A stretch of DNA of 64,000 nucleotides from Planococcus citri. Taxonomy: Eukaryota; Arthropoda; Insecta; Hemiptera; Pseudococcidae. Both the position numbers and the translations under genes were made by a program. Every line of letters starts with the position of its first letter. The stretch's first letter is position 1. The stretch lies in contig NC_088680.1 of assembly GCF_950023065.1 (NCBI RefSeq), positions 42,644,559 through 42,708,558 on the forward strand. Reading direction: 5' to 3'. The notes below the pieces were generated by a model. That model saw only the letters and a program-made list of their open reading frames with translations, ran no database searches and had not been told where the DNA came from. Shown here one piece after another: positions 1 through 13,982 of this stretch.

Positions 1-3000
1 TTTTTTCATTTTCGCTTTTTTTCATCCCTTCCCTTCCTATTAAAATTTGGACACGTGTAAATTTTATTTCAATATCGATGAACACATAATTTTGCTAACA
101 TGACTCCAGTACAGGTGTTCTTACTCATAATTAGGTGAAAAAATGACTTGTTTTTTCTCTTTTTATTTCTTAATTTGGTTTTAAAAAATCAAGGAAGATG
201 ATCCAATAATTTCTACGAATTCATAAACATTACAATATTTGCTTCAATTTCCTAAAATATTTTTCTAAGGATAAAAAATGATCATAATTACTTCCAAAGC
301 CCTAATTAGAGTACAGAAATTTGGCAACGTCGCTAAAATTGCACTTACCCATTAAATTTTCAATCAACCCGCCTACAATAATTTTATTTCACAACAACCT
401 CAACCTACCTCGATGTACCTGCGCGCAAAATACTCTCGAATGAACAAATCCACTTGTTATTTACATAATATTCGAAAATACTTTTTCTTTTGTTTTATTC
501 TCAAACGAACGAGAGAACGTTAATTTAATACTTGTAGTACTCGCCGGTCATTCATCCTCACTCGGATGGTATTTTGTTGGGTTGTGAAATACTCGTAATT
601 TTTTGCATATTTATGAATCGATTCACGATATTATGCCTGGAATGGGTTCCAGTTTGCATTCCTTTATCGACCTCGAATATGGCCAGGAATAGAAAACTAG
701 TCAAAAGTGTACGCGAGCCTGACATATGTATGAGAGATAGAGAAGAAGCTTCGTGGCTTCGTGTTGTCGGAAATTTCCTATATCTATCGGTCAACGCGAG
801 TTCGTTAACGGTATACGAGTAAATTAATCACCACTACCACTATAGGGATGAAAGGTTGCTATAGATATGGATGGTTTCAAGTGTATGGCATATTATTTGT
901 ACATAGAACGGAATCCCATCATCGTTAGGTAGACGTCGCTTTGAGTTTTATTAGTCTTCTGTATGAGTCTGTTTTTGTCAGATGACTACCTACCAGGTAT
1001 TTTCTGAATTCATTTATAAGATCTTTCTTTATTAACAAATTCGCAGTCATTATCGAGTTCAAAAGGATCAGCAACTTGTGTATACATCTGTTTAATAATA
1101 CGACTGACTGTGTTTTCAGCACATTCTATGGTACAGTACAGATGTATAAACTGCGACAGAATAAACCCTCCAATACGTGCGTTTAAGGATTCGAGGGCGC
1201 GTCCTTACTCAACCCTCTGCATATTTGGTAGTCTCTTTCAGATCTCCTGTTTTCGAACCGAACCCACGACCCACGTATTTATTTTGTCAATAGTAGGTAC
1301 AGCACAGTGGCAATTTTTACATCTAGTTTTCCACAATAATTGTGCCATAATCGACGTATAGCCATCATTTTCACGATGAAAATTTGTCGAGCAAGTGTCC
1401 TATGATTTAACCTTGAACCAAGACGACGAACTTTTTCATGCACCGACATACCAACCTCTCAATTTCGCTATACACGGCCAACTGATTTACGTGGTTGAGT
1501 TCTCAAACTGGCTTGGGTAAAATTATATTAGATTTATCTCGAAATATTCTCTCTCTCTATAACCGGTTCCGGCAATTAATTTTTCTTACATGTATAATAC
1601 TTATAGCGAAAACCTCACAGAAAAAAGTATCCATAAAATCCTCCTCCCTTGTCCCTCATTGCTCTCACCGCGTTCCTCTTTGTGCTCCGCGTTTACTCAA
1701 AAGTATTTTTAGCCGCCAGCGTAATTACTTATTTAAAGGATGGGTCTGTTTTTTTTTTCTTTTTACCATTTTTTACTCTCAAATTGATTTACTCTTTGTA
1801 CGTGTTTGTTAAATAGTATAGGATTTTCAACTCTTCCTCGTTTAAATACCCATACTTTGAAACGTTACACTTTCAAGTTTCACCATATCTGAGAAGAATG
1901 TATATTTATGATATGTTTAGGAAAATCAAGACGAGCAATTGACGTTCGAGATAAGATCGCAAAGGTCATTGATCAAGGTTGCTTAGGAATTTTAACGACA
2001 ATAATGATTAACGTGTAATCTTATCAGTGGATGAGAGTGTTAAAATATGGATAGGTTAGTGTACGAGTATCTATATTTGATACATAATAAGGAAAAGTAA
2101 ATTTGAAATTGGCGGCGAAAAAAGGCTCCATTTGTAATTATGATGGAATGAGTGAAGAAACAGGGAGGGGCTGGGAGTGAAAAAATATGAAGTTATTTAT
2201 TATGGTTTGATCCACCTTTGCTGGGAGGGAGGAGAAGGAAAAAGGAACTATAGGTAAATTTTGATACTGAGAATTTTCGAAGATCATTTTCCAACAAATG
2301 TTTTCCCCAAACTTCCATCAAAATCCTGACATTTTTCAACGTCTAAAATTCACTATTTTTAAACTGAAATCTATTTTTAGTAATTCTCTCGCTGTGTTGT
2401 TTCCGGCATCAACCTCTCTTCCCTTCGCTTCTGCTACAAGTACCTTGTTTCATTTAGCCCTTTGAGCTTCGCTCGGTTTCTTTTGTTTTATGTTGGATTT
2501 TTTTTGCTTTAATAACGAGTTGATGCATGGCTGTGTAAATCAAGTACTCCAATTTACCCCTTTACCTTTCAAGTATCATATTTTGCCTTTCGAGTGAGCT
2601 AATTTAGCTTTTCAGTGCTCATAAAGTGCAAAAAAAAAAAGAATTCCAGTCTGCTAGTGAAGTGGGATATTGCGAGTATTTTTTCCCTTTTAACTTTTCA
2701 CTCTGTTTGTTGCAATTTTTGAAGTTTACATAAAGTCTTTGCTATAAGGGAGTCGCTTTTTTTGACAATTGTTGCTGACTGTGGGCTTATAATGGTTGAA
2801 GTTTACCAATATTGATGTCTAATATTTCCTATGGCATTCGAGTTGGATTTTGAGAACCAATTTTTCTCTCGATCATCTTTCACGTTGTAATTTTTTCTTT
2901 ATTGCGAGAAAACCTGCAGCCAATTTACACCTTATTACCTCCAGTTAGACTGCACGACGACCGATGTCACGCTGCATCATCCAAATGGAATTTCAATCAA

Positions 3001-3942
3001 ATATGCAGCCTTTCGAATCGATCGTTTCCAAATTGACCGACTAAAGAAGTGGTTAGGTGGTATCGTGAATGTTTACAAGAAGAAGAGAGAGAAAATATAC
3101 TTATTTCAAGACCGTAAACGAGCTGCGGTAACCAAAATGCGATATGACTAACACCTGAGTTAAGTAGACGGATCGGCGTTGCATTGCATATGTATAGGTA
3201 TAAAGGTATGAATGCGAAACAGAAACAGGTGCTGCAGCAGGTTATTAGTGTACTTATTTGACGGATAAACCGCATTTTTCGCTCGGTATAAGCGGTAGGT
3301 ATAACGCAAAAGCGTAAACTTAGCCTTATAAAAACTTACTATACGTGCTACGTGCTGGAATAATACGTGTACAAAATGAGTTGAAAGATAAGAGGAAGTG
3401 CATCAACGGTGAGAGAATGATGAAATGATACTCGATAGGTATCTGTTCAGAGGTGAGGTATTGTTTGAGGCTGTTGTGAGACGGTTTGTTAAGCAGTAGA
3501 TGAGTAATAAATTGAAATAATGAAGAATAAAACTGAGTGATCTGATTGAAAAATTATCATAATATTCTGAGGGTTTTGGTACCAAATCCAAACTTGGGAA
3601 GCATATGCAAAATGAAACGTATGAAACAGCTGCCAATACTTACCATACGTGATTTTCTTTGAAAATTTTGATCTCCTCACCTCCAAGGTCTCTCAAGTCA
3701 AGTTATCCCACCAAAAAGGTCCCAAGTTAATAAGTTTAGTATCTGTGGGCCCTTTTCGATAAAACCCTACCCCAGGTTGGCCAACTGTCTGAATAAATTT
3801 CAAAAAAGTATTTTTCATTCTCGTTCTAGATTTCAACTCCGCCTCGAACTGTTGATTTTTTTTTTTTTTGAAATTTAAATTCAGATATTCCTCTCTTTTT
3901 TCTCTACTAGGATGCTCAAACGTAAACATAATTTTTAAAATT

Positions 3943-3958
3943 CCCCCCCCCCCCCCCC
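3943..3958. repeat. Poly-C run of 16
   Basis: Sixteen consecutive C in AT-rich DNA. A similar run of 14 G lies at 55521-55534. Such runs are common sites of sequencing and assembly error. Confidence 0.9.
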
Positions 3959-4777
3959 GAAAAACTTCAGATTTTGATAAAATACTCTACTTTTCCCTTT
4001 CACTCTCCAAATTCAAGTTTGATGTCATCTGCCTCTCTCCCTGATGATCAAAATAAAAACTAACTCAAAATTGAGGTTCTGCATTCATTGAAAACTACTT
4101 TAAACCATGTACCTACTTTCAAACTTCATTTATTTTGGGTCATTTAATCGAAAAATTTAAGATTTTCTCCATAAAATTATGAGAGTTTCCAGATGTTGAA
4201 AGGTAAACGAAATTTAAAAGTACCTGCGATGAAATTACATCAGCTGAACATTTTTTCATTTCCCTCCTCTTCGATTTTTTTAAAGACCTGTTTGGAAAAG
4301 ATTCAATCCCCCGAAACGATTTCTCCCCTTTTGTTTGACTTTGTCAGCTCACAAGAAAAAAATTTTATATCACGAGAAAATTAGAATGGAACCGATCCTG
4401 CTCAAGATTTCACGAGCCAACCCCTTCAATTTTTGACTTTGAAATTCGGAAATGAAAACTAATATTTTTGAAAAATTAACACAAAATGTTTTTGATTTTT
4501 GAAAGAAAAATTACTTTGGATTACCTATGTGAGAATTTTTATAGTAAGCTGAGATTCAATAATTTTGAAAATTTGTTGAAATTTCATTTGAGTTTTGAAG
4601 ATGAAAAACAGTATTAGACATGTCACTTTAGGTACTTATAATCAAGAATTTTCTTTAATAAATTTTCAAAATTTAAATTAGGTAATAAATTTCAAAGTCA
4701 AATATGTTTTTCCAATACGATTTTTTGGATTTTCCCATATATTATTCGATTTGATTATTGGAATAGAACTATTTTTT

Positions 4778-4950
4778 GAAGAAGAAAAACAAATTAAGGA
4801 AAACCCCATTTTAAAAAAGTAGTAGAATCTTGGAATAAATTTTTAAAAAATTCAAAAAAATTTCAGAAGAAGAAAAACAAATTGAGGAAAATCCATTTTA
4901 AAAAAGTAGCAGAATCTTGGAATCAATTTTTAAAAAATTCAAAAATAAAA
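4778..4950. repeat. Tandem duplication, unit about 88 bases, two copies
   Basis: GAAGAAGAAAAACAAATT starts at 4778 and again at 4866. Each is followed by a GAGGAAA-like block, CATTTTAAAAAAGTAG, AGAATCTTGGAAT and AATTTTTAAAAAATTCAAAA. A few substitutions and one small gap separate the copies. Confidence 0.8.
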
Positions 4951-6939
4951 GTTACCTATGAAATCGTTGGTAAGTTTCAAGACTCAATTGAAAAAATGAC
5001 GTCATTCAGATGAAATTTTATAGGATTGGTGTTATTAGGTATGTCAGAAAATCATGTAAGTATTTTCATTATTTTCCTCCTTCCCCCTCCCAAAAATTTA
5101 AAAAAAATTATCGTTGCCTGAAATTTTAAGAATTATCTTTTATTTTTAGAGCTTTTTCAAGGTGATTTTATAATAATGGATACCATAAAAATTTTAAATC
5201 CAAAGACGCGAAATTTGTTGAAAAAGTTACAAAAATAATCCATTTTTGAAAGAAGACTTGGCATTTTCATCAATTGGCAGCATTGTAAGAGTATTACATG
5301 CTTGATGCATTATTTTTTTTTATAATGTTGATTTGACACACAGATTTTTTTTCAAGATGAAATTTTTTCTGCAATAAATGTTAACTAGCTTCGTAGATTT
5401 TTGGGAGGGGGGAGGAGGGGGTTATTTTTCAACAAAAAAATCGTTGATACACCCATCATACTTCTTCTTCAAAATTTTCACAAAGTATATTTCAGTTTTT
5501 TTTACTTCGGCAAAAATAATTTTTTCCAATTTTTTTATATTTTATTCAATTTTTTTTATACTTAATTGAAAAAATCGCATGTTTTCAAAAACATAATATT
5601 TATAAAATTTATAATTTGTATTTTTTTTTTTAAATTAAATTTTTTATTGAAATGTCACCCCTTGTTTCACGTTTCTTAATATTATTTCAGTTTGAATGAC
5701 ACATCCAGTGTGGAGCATTGGAGTCATTCCCGTACAATTTTGGATTTTTAGTTGTACGTATTTAAAAACTGGAAAATCCAAAAATCTGCCGGAGATTTCA
5801 AAAAAAAGTCGAATCTTTGATCAATAGATTTGGATTTGCCACCGTTTCTATTTTTCAACTTTGAAAAATGTGCTCAAATATTTATTGAAGGCTTCAACAA
5901 AATAATCAATCTAAAGGTTCAAATGCTAAATTTTAGTTGAGTCACTATTCTATGGAATTTTTCAAGAGCTGGATAGAAGCTCCAAAACTACTCGAAATCA
6001 CCATCAATCGATTCAGAAATCAAATTTCAGATTTTTATCTCAATTACATAGTTGGAACTTTGATTTTTTTCTGATATGTAATAATAAATTTTCCAGACCC
6101 AAAGGTTTAAAAAATTCTCCAAAAATTCTAAAATGAAATTCAGTTCTTAAAATACCTTGATATTGTTTATTTGGTTCATAATTGGAAAATCAAACATCGG
6201 TTTTGCATTTTTGTTATATTTTCAAAGTGCTTGGTATCATTATTTAACTATTTTCGTCAATTTTTCTCTCATGAGTCATGATTAATATTCTGCCTGTACG
6301 TTTTATATTGTAAAACACCATCGTTAGTTTCAGTTTTTTGTTCACCCTCCCTCGCCCCTTCCCCTTCCTCCGGCTTCCGCTCTCACCCTTATGAAGTTGT
6401 AAAAAAATTGTACATGATTTAAGAAGTCGAGGGTGTATACTTCAAATTCGCAATAATACGCAGGGAGTTCGTGTACATTTCCGGCGTTTCCTGTTGGGTG
6501 TTTGACGCCTTGGTAATTTTCCGCATAAAAATATGCTAATTTGCCAAAAACGACGCACGTAATTCCATAAACGGCGCAACAGGCAACGCTGATGGAGCGA
6601 AATAAATTCTCGGCGACGACGATTGAATAATACTTATACGTGTACAACCAACGTACCTACTCATGTCTCGTGTATAGTAAATAAAGTACTCGATTTTCGA
6701 CGATAATTTGGAAATCACTGCCGGTCACTGAACCGATATATGTATGTATGTGCTCGTCGATAAGTACGTATGTATAGTATGTACGATTAGTAAATTTAGA
6801 TTAAATTTTTCGCATCAATATCGATACGGTTGGTAAATTTGTACATGTAGGTCTATTGGTTAACTATTCTTCGCGTTAAAAAATCTCGCATGGTACCTAC
6901 AGATGAACTACTCGATTTGCTGTACCTATAGAGAAGATG

Positions 6940-7430
6940 ATGGTTCAGTACACAGTTCGCGAGTAAGGACAACGTGGTCGAAACCTTGACAATCCCAAAG
7001 GATCGAGGAGCAGGGAGAAGGAAATCCAGGTATAATATACAGGGTGGTTTTTGTGAAGCAGGAGCCAGCCGTGGAGCCAGCAGGAGCAGCTTTAAGAAAC
7101 ACTGTAGCTTACAAAAGGGTCGCTTTTAAATGAAATTTTTTAAGAGGGGCGAGTGTGGTGCGGTTTCTAATTGAATGCCGGCTCGACATTCGCGTTCTTC
7201 TCCGGTATATACGTATACGTACATATTATCTTGTTTTAAAACGTGATCTTGTGCTGTGTGGCAGTTCGCAGTTCGCGTTTTTACTTTACTATACATACAT
7301 CTATACATAGTTGTGGAAATTTTTCGTTTTCCTTGTGCGGTCTAGTGTGTGGTGTTGGTGGCCTTGTGCGCGTGTGTTGTAGTTTTATTTAGTGCAAAGT
7401 GCAAATTTAGATCAATTTCCAATCACCCAA
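6940..7430 (+). promoter_or_regulatory. Promoter / 5' UTR-like block before the 7431 ATG
   Basis: This is a locally GC- and GT-richer stretch in AT-rich DNA, ending at the candidate start exon. A TCAGT initiator-like word sits at 6945-6949. I found no TATA box at the right distance and no correctly spaced downstream element, so the start site is not fixed. About 7055-7085 repeats the words GGAGCCAGC and CAGGAGCAG. Confidence 0.3.
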
Positions 7431-7456
7431 ATGCCCAGCACGGTGCAGGAGAATAG
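7431..7456 (+). CDS. Possible alternative Imp start exon
   Basis: An ATG at 7431 in good context (CACCCAAATGCC) opens eight codons (MPSTVQEN) plus two bases (AG) before a consensus donor, AATAG|GTATGA. Donor phase and leftover bases are the same as those of the 44341 exon, so a join to 62180 would give MPSTVQEN-S-GCNNTSAK and run on into the RRM. Joined to the acceptor at 44160 instead, it would hit a stop within ten codons and act as a short upstream ORF. The preceding 400 bases (about 7020-7430) are richer in GC and CpG than the surroundings, as expected for a 5' UTR or promoter. The phase match has a one-in-three chance of being accidental. Confidence 0.4.
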
Positions 7457-10400
7457 GTATGAAAATGTAGATTAATTATAGTACCTAACGGTTTTTATTC
7501 GTCATCGTTATCCTTAATTTGGGCCTCCTTTTGGGTTTATACTTTTAAAGCCATTTACGCGAGTAAGACAGCTCTACAAGTACTCGCATATGGTAATCCC
7601 TTTTATGAAATATCTATTCCATCTCGCTGGGATGTTGAGAGAGGTACCGGTTTGAATTGAACTGCTGATCTGATCCGGAGCTGTTAACTTTATCGCCGAG
7701 TCGAGTTCATGTTCCGGCATCGTATGTTTTACGAGTATTTTACACGTCGAGCTGGCAATGATAAGATTGAGTTTTTATCTCGTAATTTTATCAGCTTACG
7801 CCGCTGGTGTAGTAAAAATCTAACTACCTATAGTACTATTCTGGGTAAAATTGTACTCAGTATAGTCGAACGATTACTAATTAGAAATTTTTTTGGTCTT
7901 TGTACATCGTAGTGTTCAATTTGAATAGTTTTCTAGTGAAAATTGTCGTCTAGATCTGTCCCCAATTGTAAACATAATGCTTTGGAAACTGAACTATGCC
8001 AAAGCCAAAGCATCCTGCAGTAATCTCTAAACTTCAAACTATGGGGTGTATTTATTTTTCTAAAATGAAATGTCGATGAAATATCGCTCTCATATAGGAA
8101 TAATATCGGCGCAGCTGCGAAATCTGCACGCATCAATCGAGCATTTGAGAGTTTAAGACCAACATTGGCAATGAACGTGGCACAGGACACAGGATATCCA
8201 GACTCCAGTTATCCACCATCCCTGTGTATTTTTATCGACGGGTTCGACTTGGAATATGCTTCCCGGTGTCATTCAGCGGATTATAACAATAATGCTGTGG
8301 ACACGTTTTCATCCTAACAGGGATGGTTCCTCGTGTTAGAATTATATAACACGTGAAATAATTGAAGATTTAGGTGTATTTCTGATGATGAATCATAAGC
8401 TTGGAAAGTTTTTAAGCGGTTTTGTGCAGTAATCATTAGAAATTCCGGCCATTGAGAATCTGTGCGAGTGTAAGTAGTAAATTGCTTTAGAAGTTATCTA
8501 GGTCACTTAAACACCGCGAAATTATTTACTTGTTGGGTAAAAAGTCACGTTTTTTTTTATGTGCACAGAGGTATATACTACCTGATTGTGAGGAAATAAC
8601 TAACGTTACAAGTGATTAACCTTTTAGTGCCCAGGAGAAATATAACGGATGAAATTTGAAAATTTTCATCACGCTTATTTGTAAGCTTCGTGTAATTACA
8701 GGGTGAGATTAGTTTTTTCTATGTAGGTACCTACCTACGTGAGAAGTCGAAATTTTATGCAGGTGCCAAAGTTGGATGATTTAAATTTTCTGTACTGGAC
8801 TCGCTTCAATTCTTTTGAAGCTTGGAGATCTCGAAGGAAAATAATTTTCAAGTACATTCATTTCTATATAAAATGTTGGAAAATAGCAATTCACATCTCT
8901 AGAATCTGACGATTATTTCCTGTATGGCTGTATGAATTATCAGATGAAATCAAAAATTATTTTATTGCACGTGTTCTCGTTTTGTGGATCATACTGGGAA
9001 AATTTTGAATTTTAAACTATTCAGTATTCTAAAAATAGGTACGTTGGTAATCAACTAATCTTTATAAATTGAACATTATACTAGTTTTTGGATGAGATCA
9101 TGATGATAGAGAAAAATTAGTTTTTTCATCGCGTCGTCGTCGATATCTTTATGAAGTATGAGCTGAATTCTGTTCCTCGTAATTTTTTAAAATTTACTGA
9201 GGATTTCTCGTGGCAAATTGAAAACACGTGATATTCAGTTGACATTATTTTTTGTCTGTGAAAAAGTTGAAAACCCCCTCTCACTCGATGAAATAAACTC
9301 ATCACAAAAAATCAAATTTCGAAAAAATTCAAAAAATAAACGAATTTTAATTTTTTTTTATTAGTGTAATTTTTATCAAATTTTTCATGAAATACGTCAG
9401 AAAGAGGTCAAAATAAAACAACTGAATAAATTTAAACTTTTTTTTCATGTTTGAAATTGAAAATTGAATTTTTTTGAATTTTGATTTTTTTGTGATGAGT
9501 TTATTTCATTGAGTGAAAAGGTGTTTTCAACTTTTTCAACGGATACGAAAAATAAGAGTCAAATGGGTCAACTTCACCAATCAAAACTTTTTTTCATGTT
9601 TTGAATCAAAAAATAGCATGTTTTCGCAACTTTCAATTTTTTAAAATCGACTTTACGAAAAAACGTCATTCTTAATTTTTTAATATGTTATTCAGCATAA
9701 AAAGTTGTCTATAATATATTTTTTTTCAGAATTTTTGAGAGTCGGAACGATATGAAAACTACGTTTTGAAACTTTTCGAGCTAATTTTTCGTATGAAAAA
9801 AGTGGCAACACTGATTTTTATGATATCACCAAAAAGCCTTTCAAAACTCTTAACTATTGGAAAAAGTTCTATTTTGGTAGGTATCGCGGTTATCGAGTAA
9901 TTCACTGCTGAAATGGATGATATTTCAAGTTCACTGAAAACTTTGACACCCCCCCTAGCAGCTTTTAAAAAAGGGTTAGAGAGTTGAGATTTGTGCCATT
10001 GGTCGTCCCTTTGGAAGGTCTTTCCGCAGGATAAATTTCAAAAAAATCGTCAACACCCCCCACCACTTCTTGGTTGAATTGACGTGGAATGACCAAAAGC
10101 AGAGTGGCTAATAGCTGTACCATCATCCAGTCTAGAAGTCGAGAAATCTGCAAAACTCGAGAAATCGTCTCAAAATTCTGATAGCCTTGGAATCGTCTCG
10201 AAAAAAATCAAAGTGTGAAATTCCAAAAATTGTCTGAAGCAGATTGTTGAGAAAAATGTCGAGAAATCCGCTCAAAAAATCATCAAAAGTTGAGAAATTG
10301 TCCTGAAATATTCACGAAGCATTATCTTAAATTTTTTCGAAAATCTGAATTAGAAATTTCAAACTTCCACCAAAAAGGGACGTCTTGATTCAATTCAAAT

Positions 10401-13400
10401 TCTTCGTTTGGGATGAAACTTGGGTGCGTAGAAACAAGACCTTGACCCCCTTCCCTCCTTCCTTCACAATTTCAGCTGCTGTTGCTAATTTTTCAATTTT
10501 TAGCGAATTTTTCAAGTTGAAAAAAAACAACATAAGATCAGTTACGAAAATTAAAAGAATTGCTGTATCTTTCCACCGCATGTTCTGATCTCTGATCTTC
10601 AGCAACTGAAAATTTTGGCCAAAAGGCGAGTCTTTAATATAGGTAGGTACCTACCTAATCAATGGACTGTTGGGGCAGATTCGAGATTTTGGTGAAAAAA
10701 CAAACCAATGGAGCAGTATAAAGGAAGTTGAAATTTTTATTGAAAAATGGTGGATAAATTGAGAAATTTTCAAACTTACCTACCCAGAAACATTTCAGGC
10801 GCTCAGTCTCCGATTTCCTTCATTATTTTTTACCAAAGCATGAGCCATGAGGGATCATGAGATAGCTTTGTAGAAAAAAAATCAGCTCCTCAAACGGAAA
10901 ATTGAAGACCCTGCGGAGTTTCTAATTTTCCAAAATTGCCCAAAAATTGGCTCAAAAATACACTTTTTTGCTCATGTTGGAAAAATGGCCCCTCAAAACG
11001 TGCTAATAGTTGGAATATGGTCTACAAGGAAGATTTCCAGTATTGTAGAGACCCAATCACACAATTCGAGATTTTGGGACATTTTTTTTTTTTTTAAATG
11101 GGCCCTCAAAAAAAATATCAATATTATTTTTTTTACCACAAAAATGGACTTCTAATATATGATTGTAATTCAAAACATGTGGCAGAAATTTGTTTTTCAG
11201 CATAATAGGTTGGTAATAGGACCATTAATTTTTCGTTTGGACAGCTATTTATTTAATTTTTTTGGAATCTGTCGAATGAGTTTAGGTTAATAATTCCTTG
11301 AGGTGTTATATATTTTTTACATTCAGTAAGCAAATGTCAGAATTTCTGTGAAACATCGATTTTTACTAAAACAATTATTGTAGAGTGACCTTTCAATCAA
11401 AAGTTTGGTTGAAGTTTTGTAAAAAAAAAAAACAACAACAACAACTAGAAGTCAAGTGAAGGTGGCCACGCTACCAAACTAAAAATTCAAGGAGATCTTT
11501 CAGCAATGTCATGATATTTCAAAAGCAGTAATTTTAATTTCAAAAATTGAAGAATCTAGTGAAGAAATGAGCAAAGGAGAAAAACATCCCAAACTTGGAA
11601 TATTTTCTCGTAAAATTTAATGTCTGATCAATGCACATTACCCACTCGATGATATTCGATTTGGACTTCAGTACAATATATTTTCCAGTTTCATCTTGAG
11701 AGCAGTTCCGTGTACTAGTCGATCATTCTTGAACCAACGGAAACACTCGGACAATTAGAATAATCGCCGAATTTATACCTCTAACCTATCTCGAAATGAA
11801 AAAAAAGAGATACTTGCACCTTCTACACAATTGTATCCCGTTGATGACTGTTTGATTTCATCACGATAGTATCATCTCGAGACAACGTTGTTTAATTAAC
11901 CGTGTCTTCGCAGATTGATGCGGTATTCCGGTGGTTTTGCCACCAACAATACGAAATTTTCTAATAGCCTGGTTTTTGCGTCATTTCTACACGTCGAGCT
12001 CTATTTATCTCCTGTTGAAAACTAATACGAGTAGACGTTAATGTGGTAGTTTTGACTATAAGATATACGTGTACGTATAGTTGGCAATTAGGCATTTTCG
12101 TATTTGGTATAGATAGATTCGTAAATCTTCTTCTATACTCATACCTGAGTAGGTAAGTGTGTGTGTCTGTGTGTGTATAGTACAACTCCTGTTTAGAAAG
12201 AAATTAATTATCGAATTTATGTTAGAAAAGCTCGATGGGGTACAGGACGGGACGTGGCTGTGTTCAACTTGGACGAGACGGCTGATAATGCCACCAAATC
12301 TAGGTATAAAAATTCATCCAAATGTCATTCAAAATTGAAAAGAACAGACTAAGTATCTCTGAAAACCAGTCCTATTGTGAACGCGATTTTTTCTGATTTT
12401 TTTTTTTTTTTTTTTTTTTGAAAAGAAAACCATTAACGGTGGTTCCAAGATATTCGTATTCATTGTAAAAACGTCCAACTTTTTTTTTCTGGTCCAAGGT
12501 CGATTTCTATATGTATTTGTATAAATGTATTATTTGTGTACTTTCTACAAGTGAGTATAATGTATTGTATTCGTACGTCTAGGTGTTCTAAGAGTAGGCA
12601 GGTAATTGGAGAATTCACAAGTTTCAGCTCTTTGTGTTCGATTCGAAGAACTATTATTTCTACACCGGTACACTGCCTACGACTCGTTTACCTACCACTA
12701 TTTTGAAGAAAATTTATCTTACCTACCCTTATATTGTTGTAGTCTTCGTGGTGTTTTTTTTTTTCATCAGGGTGTAATACCGGTTTTTATTTCACGTGCA
12801 ATTGTACATTCGACGAATTCGAATATGGCGAATTGCAGGCGACTTATTGGTAGAGGGTTCGTTTGGTCAGTGATTATAATTGGAGTTGGCGGAATACTGT
12901 AAACGCGATTTGTAAACTGGCATCGCCATTTTTTAAGCGGGTTATTTTACAAAATGGTGAATAAACGGGGTTCTCCTTAGTCCTTGGAACGTTTTTATTC
13001 ATAGGGTTGTTTTTTTTCTTCCTTAACCCTCTCGTGCCGCGGTATAATAATCTAAGAGCTGACAAATGTTCGATTCGAGTGTTCTTTTCCTTGTTTTTGA
13101 ACACGTGCTCGTTTCGAGCGATTGATATTCGCCAACGAAGCTGAGCATGTAAACGTGTAGGTGGATTAGTAACGTACGTAGGTGTTATGGGGGTGGTTGT
13201 TCGAACTTTTTTCGAATTTTGAGAAAGTAATGGGTTTTATTGGTGGCTAAATTTAAATAGATTACGAGGAAATTTCAGTTCTCAACATTTTAAAAAATGT
13301 GTCATTTTTGGTACCTTTTCAATTTTTTAAAATTATATTTGGGTTGAAAATGAATAGAAACTATTCTTTTACCCTAAAAAATTAGAAGGTTCGGAAATTC

Positions 13401-13976
13401 CAATAATTGCATGTATCGATAATAATTTATTATACCATCAGAGTAAATTATTCACGTATTTTTGGAACCACGTGTTTGAATTTTTTCGTGTTTCAGTTTC
13501 TCGGACCTTTTCACTTTTCTGAGGGCTATTTCTCACCTTCGCTGTTCTAGGAAGGAGAGGAGGAGAAGTGCTTAAAAATATTACTTTTTTTTCTAGCTTT
13601 ATTAGTATTCTGTGAAAATTTTCTGAAAAAATGAGTGCTATATGTTCAACTATTGTAATTCGAAGTCATGTTACATTCAGAAGATTTTTTTTCAAGGGTT
13701 CAAAAAATCAGAAAAGAGGAAACGATGTCGAAAAATCGTCCCTCGTAGTTTGAATCATTTGGTGTGGATGTATTTTTGAGATACTCGTAAGTCTCACGTA
13801 CCTATAAAAATCAAGAGGTTTCTCATCACTTCGTGTGATTGGTTCTCATTTTATATTTATGAAAAATTTCTTTGCAATTTTTTCCGCCCACTCCCTCAGA
13901 ACAACAATTTTTTTGAAAAAAAAAGAAATTCTGAAAATTTTGGTCTTCACTCCCCCCTCCACCCCTTCAAAATTGT
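7457..13976. other. Presumed Imp intron, no gene recognised
   Basis: This is AT-rich sequence with T and A runs (19 T near 12401-12419). It holds the inverted-repeat element at 9260-9540 and a degenerate GAGAAATCGTC/GAGAAATCCGC field at 10136-10310. A spliceable-looking segment at 12197-12303 does not fit the Imp frame and is listed among the rejected items. Confidence 0.5.
9260..9540. mobile_element. Inverted-repeat element, about 280 bp
   Basis: The left arm (about 9260-9335) and right arm (about 9463-9540) are complementary with a few differences: GAAATAAACTCATCACAAAA in the left arm is matched exactly by the complement of the right, and GAAAAAGTTGAAAAC marks the outer ends of both. The loop is about 130 bases of AT-rich sequence. 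It is probably a small non-autonomous DNA element; the ends are not exactly fixed. Confidence 0.65.
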
Positions 13977-13982
13977 ATCTTG

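Larger units (their letters stand above)
1..6939. other. Non-coding AT-rich sequence, no gene recognised
   Basis: Open frames here are short, lack splice context and show no protein motif. Apart from the poly-C run and the 88-base tandem duplication listed separately, I see only A/T-rich low-complexity sequence. It may be upstream intergenic DNA or a further 5' intron of Imp. Confidence 0.6.

Noticed and set aside
12197..12303. Segment with weak acceptor (CCTGTTTAG) and good donor (TCTAG|GTATAA), open in one frame from an ATG at 12219
   Set aside because: Its length (107) and end phase do not fit the Imp frame from either side. The peptide has no recognisable motif and the acceptor is poor.
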